A DNA stretch of 64,000 nucleotides, taken from Bacillus sp. S3 (GTDB lineage Bacteria; Bacillota; Bacilli; Bacillales; Cytobacillaceae). Positions 63,217-64,000 of the stretch are shown one piece after another. The position numbers and the translations under genes are program-made. The stretch spans positions 2,415,501 through 2,479,500 of the forward strand of contig NZ_CP039727.1 in the NCBI RefSeq assembly GCF_005154805.1, written 5' to 3'. The notes under the pieces are model-generated. The model was given only the letters and a program-made list of their open reading frames with translations, ran no database searches and was not told the origin of the DNA. Within the stretch, counting starts at the first letter, position 1, and each line of letters begins with the position of its first letter.

Positions 63217-64000
63217 ATCTAAAGGGAAATGAAGAACAAAAAGTGGCCGTAAGCCTCCGTGTCCATAAAAAGGCAAAAGAAGGTTATTATACAGGGTATA
63301 TGACGTTCACCAATACGGCGAATTCTGCTGAGCAGTATAGAATACCATTTACCTTCCGTTTGCTGAAAGAAGGATTTAATCATATGACGATTGATAATCC
63401 AGTCCTTTCACCGGATCATTTAAATGAACTGGATTGGGATCCAAGCAGAAATCGGATAGTAGTAAACCAGTTCAATGTAAGTGCACCAATGGATAAAATG
63501 GATGTTATCTTGCAGGATGAAAATGGAAACGACCTTGGTCTAGTTGGCACTCTTGACCTCAGAAATGTTGTTGATAATATCAACTATTTTGTAAGAATCT
63601 TTAATGGAACCTACTATAAATTTACCGGGAATGCCAAAAAACCGATTGCTTCTGACAGTAGCTATGCAAAAGAAGGCCACTACAAATTAAAAATGATTAC
63701 CACAGGCCTATCCGGAAAAACATTTACGGATACAAAGCATATATGGATTTATCTCAATCAGCCTAGTTTTATAAGTTCGTTGGATGGTGACTCACCATTT
63801 ATTGAATATAAGCCAGGACAGCAAACGTACCCATTTGCCATTCAAATCACCGATCCCTTTGTGGATGAGTTGAAGAAATATGGCGTAAATTACGATCAAT
63901 CATCGAACTTTATGATTTATTATTGGGGCTATTATGGATTCCCATCTGCTCCAATTTCTATGGATAAAAACGGGAAATTCGTTGAAGAAATTCTTATGGA
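63213..64000 (+). pseudogene. Out-of-frame 3' continuation of the subtilase gene (runs off the window)
   Basis: From about 63213 the frame beginning GTAAATCTAAAGGGAAATGAA stays open to the window end and reads VNLKGNEEQKVAVSLRVHKK and on, with Fn3/Ig-like strand patterns (GYYTGYMTFTNTANSAEQYR, later FAIQITDPFVDELKKYG). Adding one G in AAG-TAA (giving AAG-GTA) would join it to the upstream frame. There is no start codon or ribosome site of its own. Confidence 0.8.

Overview
The window looks like chromosomal DNA of a low-GC, spore-forming Firmicute of the family Bacillaceae (Bacillus, Neobacillus or Peribacillus type). Supporting signs are strong AGGAGG ribosome sites, a ykkCD pair behind a guanidine-I riboswitch, an FbpA-type Fur-regulated small protein, DUF3243 and lmo0937-type proteins, cre boxes for CcpA, and sigma-54 activators with -24/-12 promoters. 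No rRNA, tRNA, CRISPR array, phage or intact insertion sequence was seen.

Layout. (1) 1-15 kb, all on the plus strand: a catabolic cluster with the 3' end of a maleate isomerase, a two-subunit Rieske dioxygenase, a BphB-like cis-diol dehydrogenase, an extradiol dioxygenase, a NicX-like ring-opening dioxygenase, a nitrilase-fold amidohydrolase, and duplicated pairs of an Old Yellow Enzyme-type flavoprotein and an NCS1 permease. The best reading is ring dioxygenation and cleavage of an N-heteroaromatic compound that ends in maleamate, maleate and fumarate. (2) 15-26 kb: mostly single housekeeping or accessory genes (YdcZ, Dph6-like, ykkCD, TerC, ArAE, MDR, YdeI, MaoC, DUF1284, DUF3291), an unrecognised pair of coiled-coil proteins (23.0-24.9 kb) and many intergenic repeats. 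(3) 26-32.3 kb: a LysR regulator, a CoA-acylating aldehyde dehydrogenase, a SucCD-like NDP-forming CoA ligase and an MFS carrier, a gene set resembling sulfoacetate catabolism (SauR/SauS/SauCD/SauU). (4) 33.3-42.4 kb: a sigma-54 activator and a -24/-12-promoted operon with a tartrate/D-malate dehydrogenase-family enzyme, two SDRs, M24 and M20 peptidases, a 43-residue membrane protein and a sodium/solute symporter; the substrate is unknown. (5) 44-56.5 kb: a second sigma-54 activator, divergent from an acyl-CoA route (NDP-forming acyl-CoA synthetase, acyl-CoA dehydrogenase, nitronate monooxygenase family protein, ThDP decarboxylase-like enzyme, aldehyde dehydrogenase) and an amino acid dehydrogenase plus amino acid permease with their own -24/-12 promoter and a cre box. 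Together these could take an amino acid through its 2-oxo acid and aldehyde to an acyl-CoA. (6) 56.7-64 kb: an MscS channel, an M20 dipeptidase, a YqcI/YcgG protein and a large Vpr-like subtilase that carries a frameshift near 63,213 and runs off the window.

The most notable observations are the hybrid N-heteroaromatic cluster, a perfectly spaced Cys/His tail shared by both NCS1 permeases, two sigma-54 regulons with candidate enhancer sites, the sulfoacetate-type module, the unknown coiled-coil pair, a decayed duplicate of a small gene with its terminator, and several intergenic repeat families. All functions come from reading motifs and remembered family features; no database search was run.
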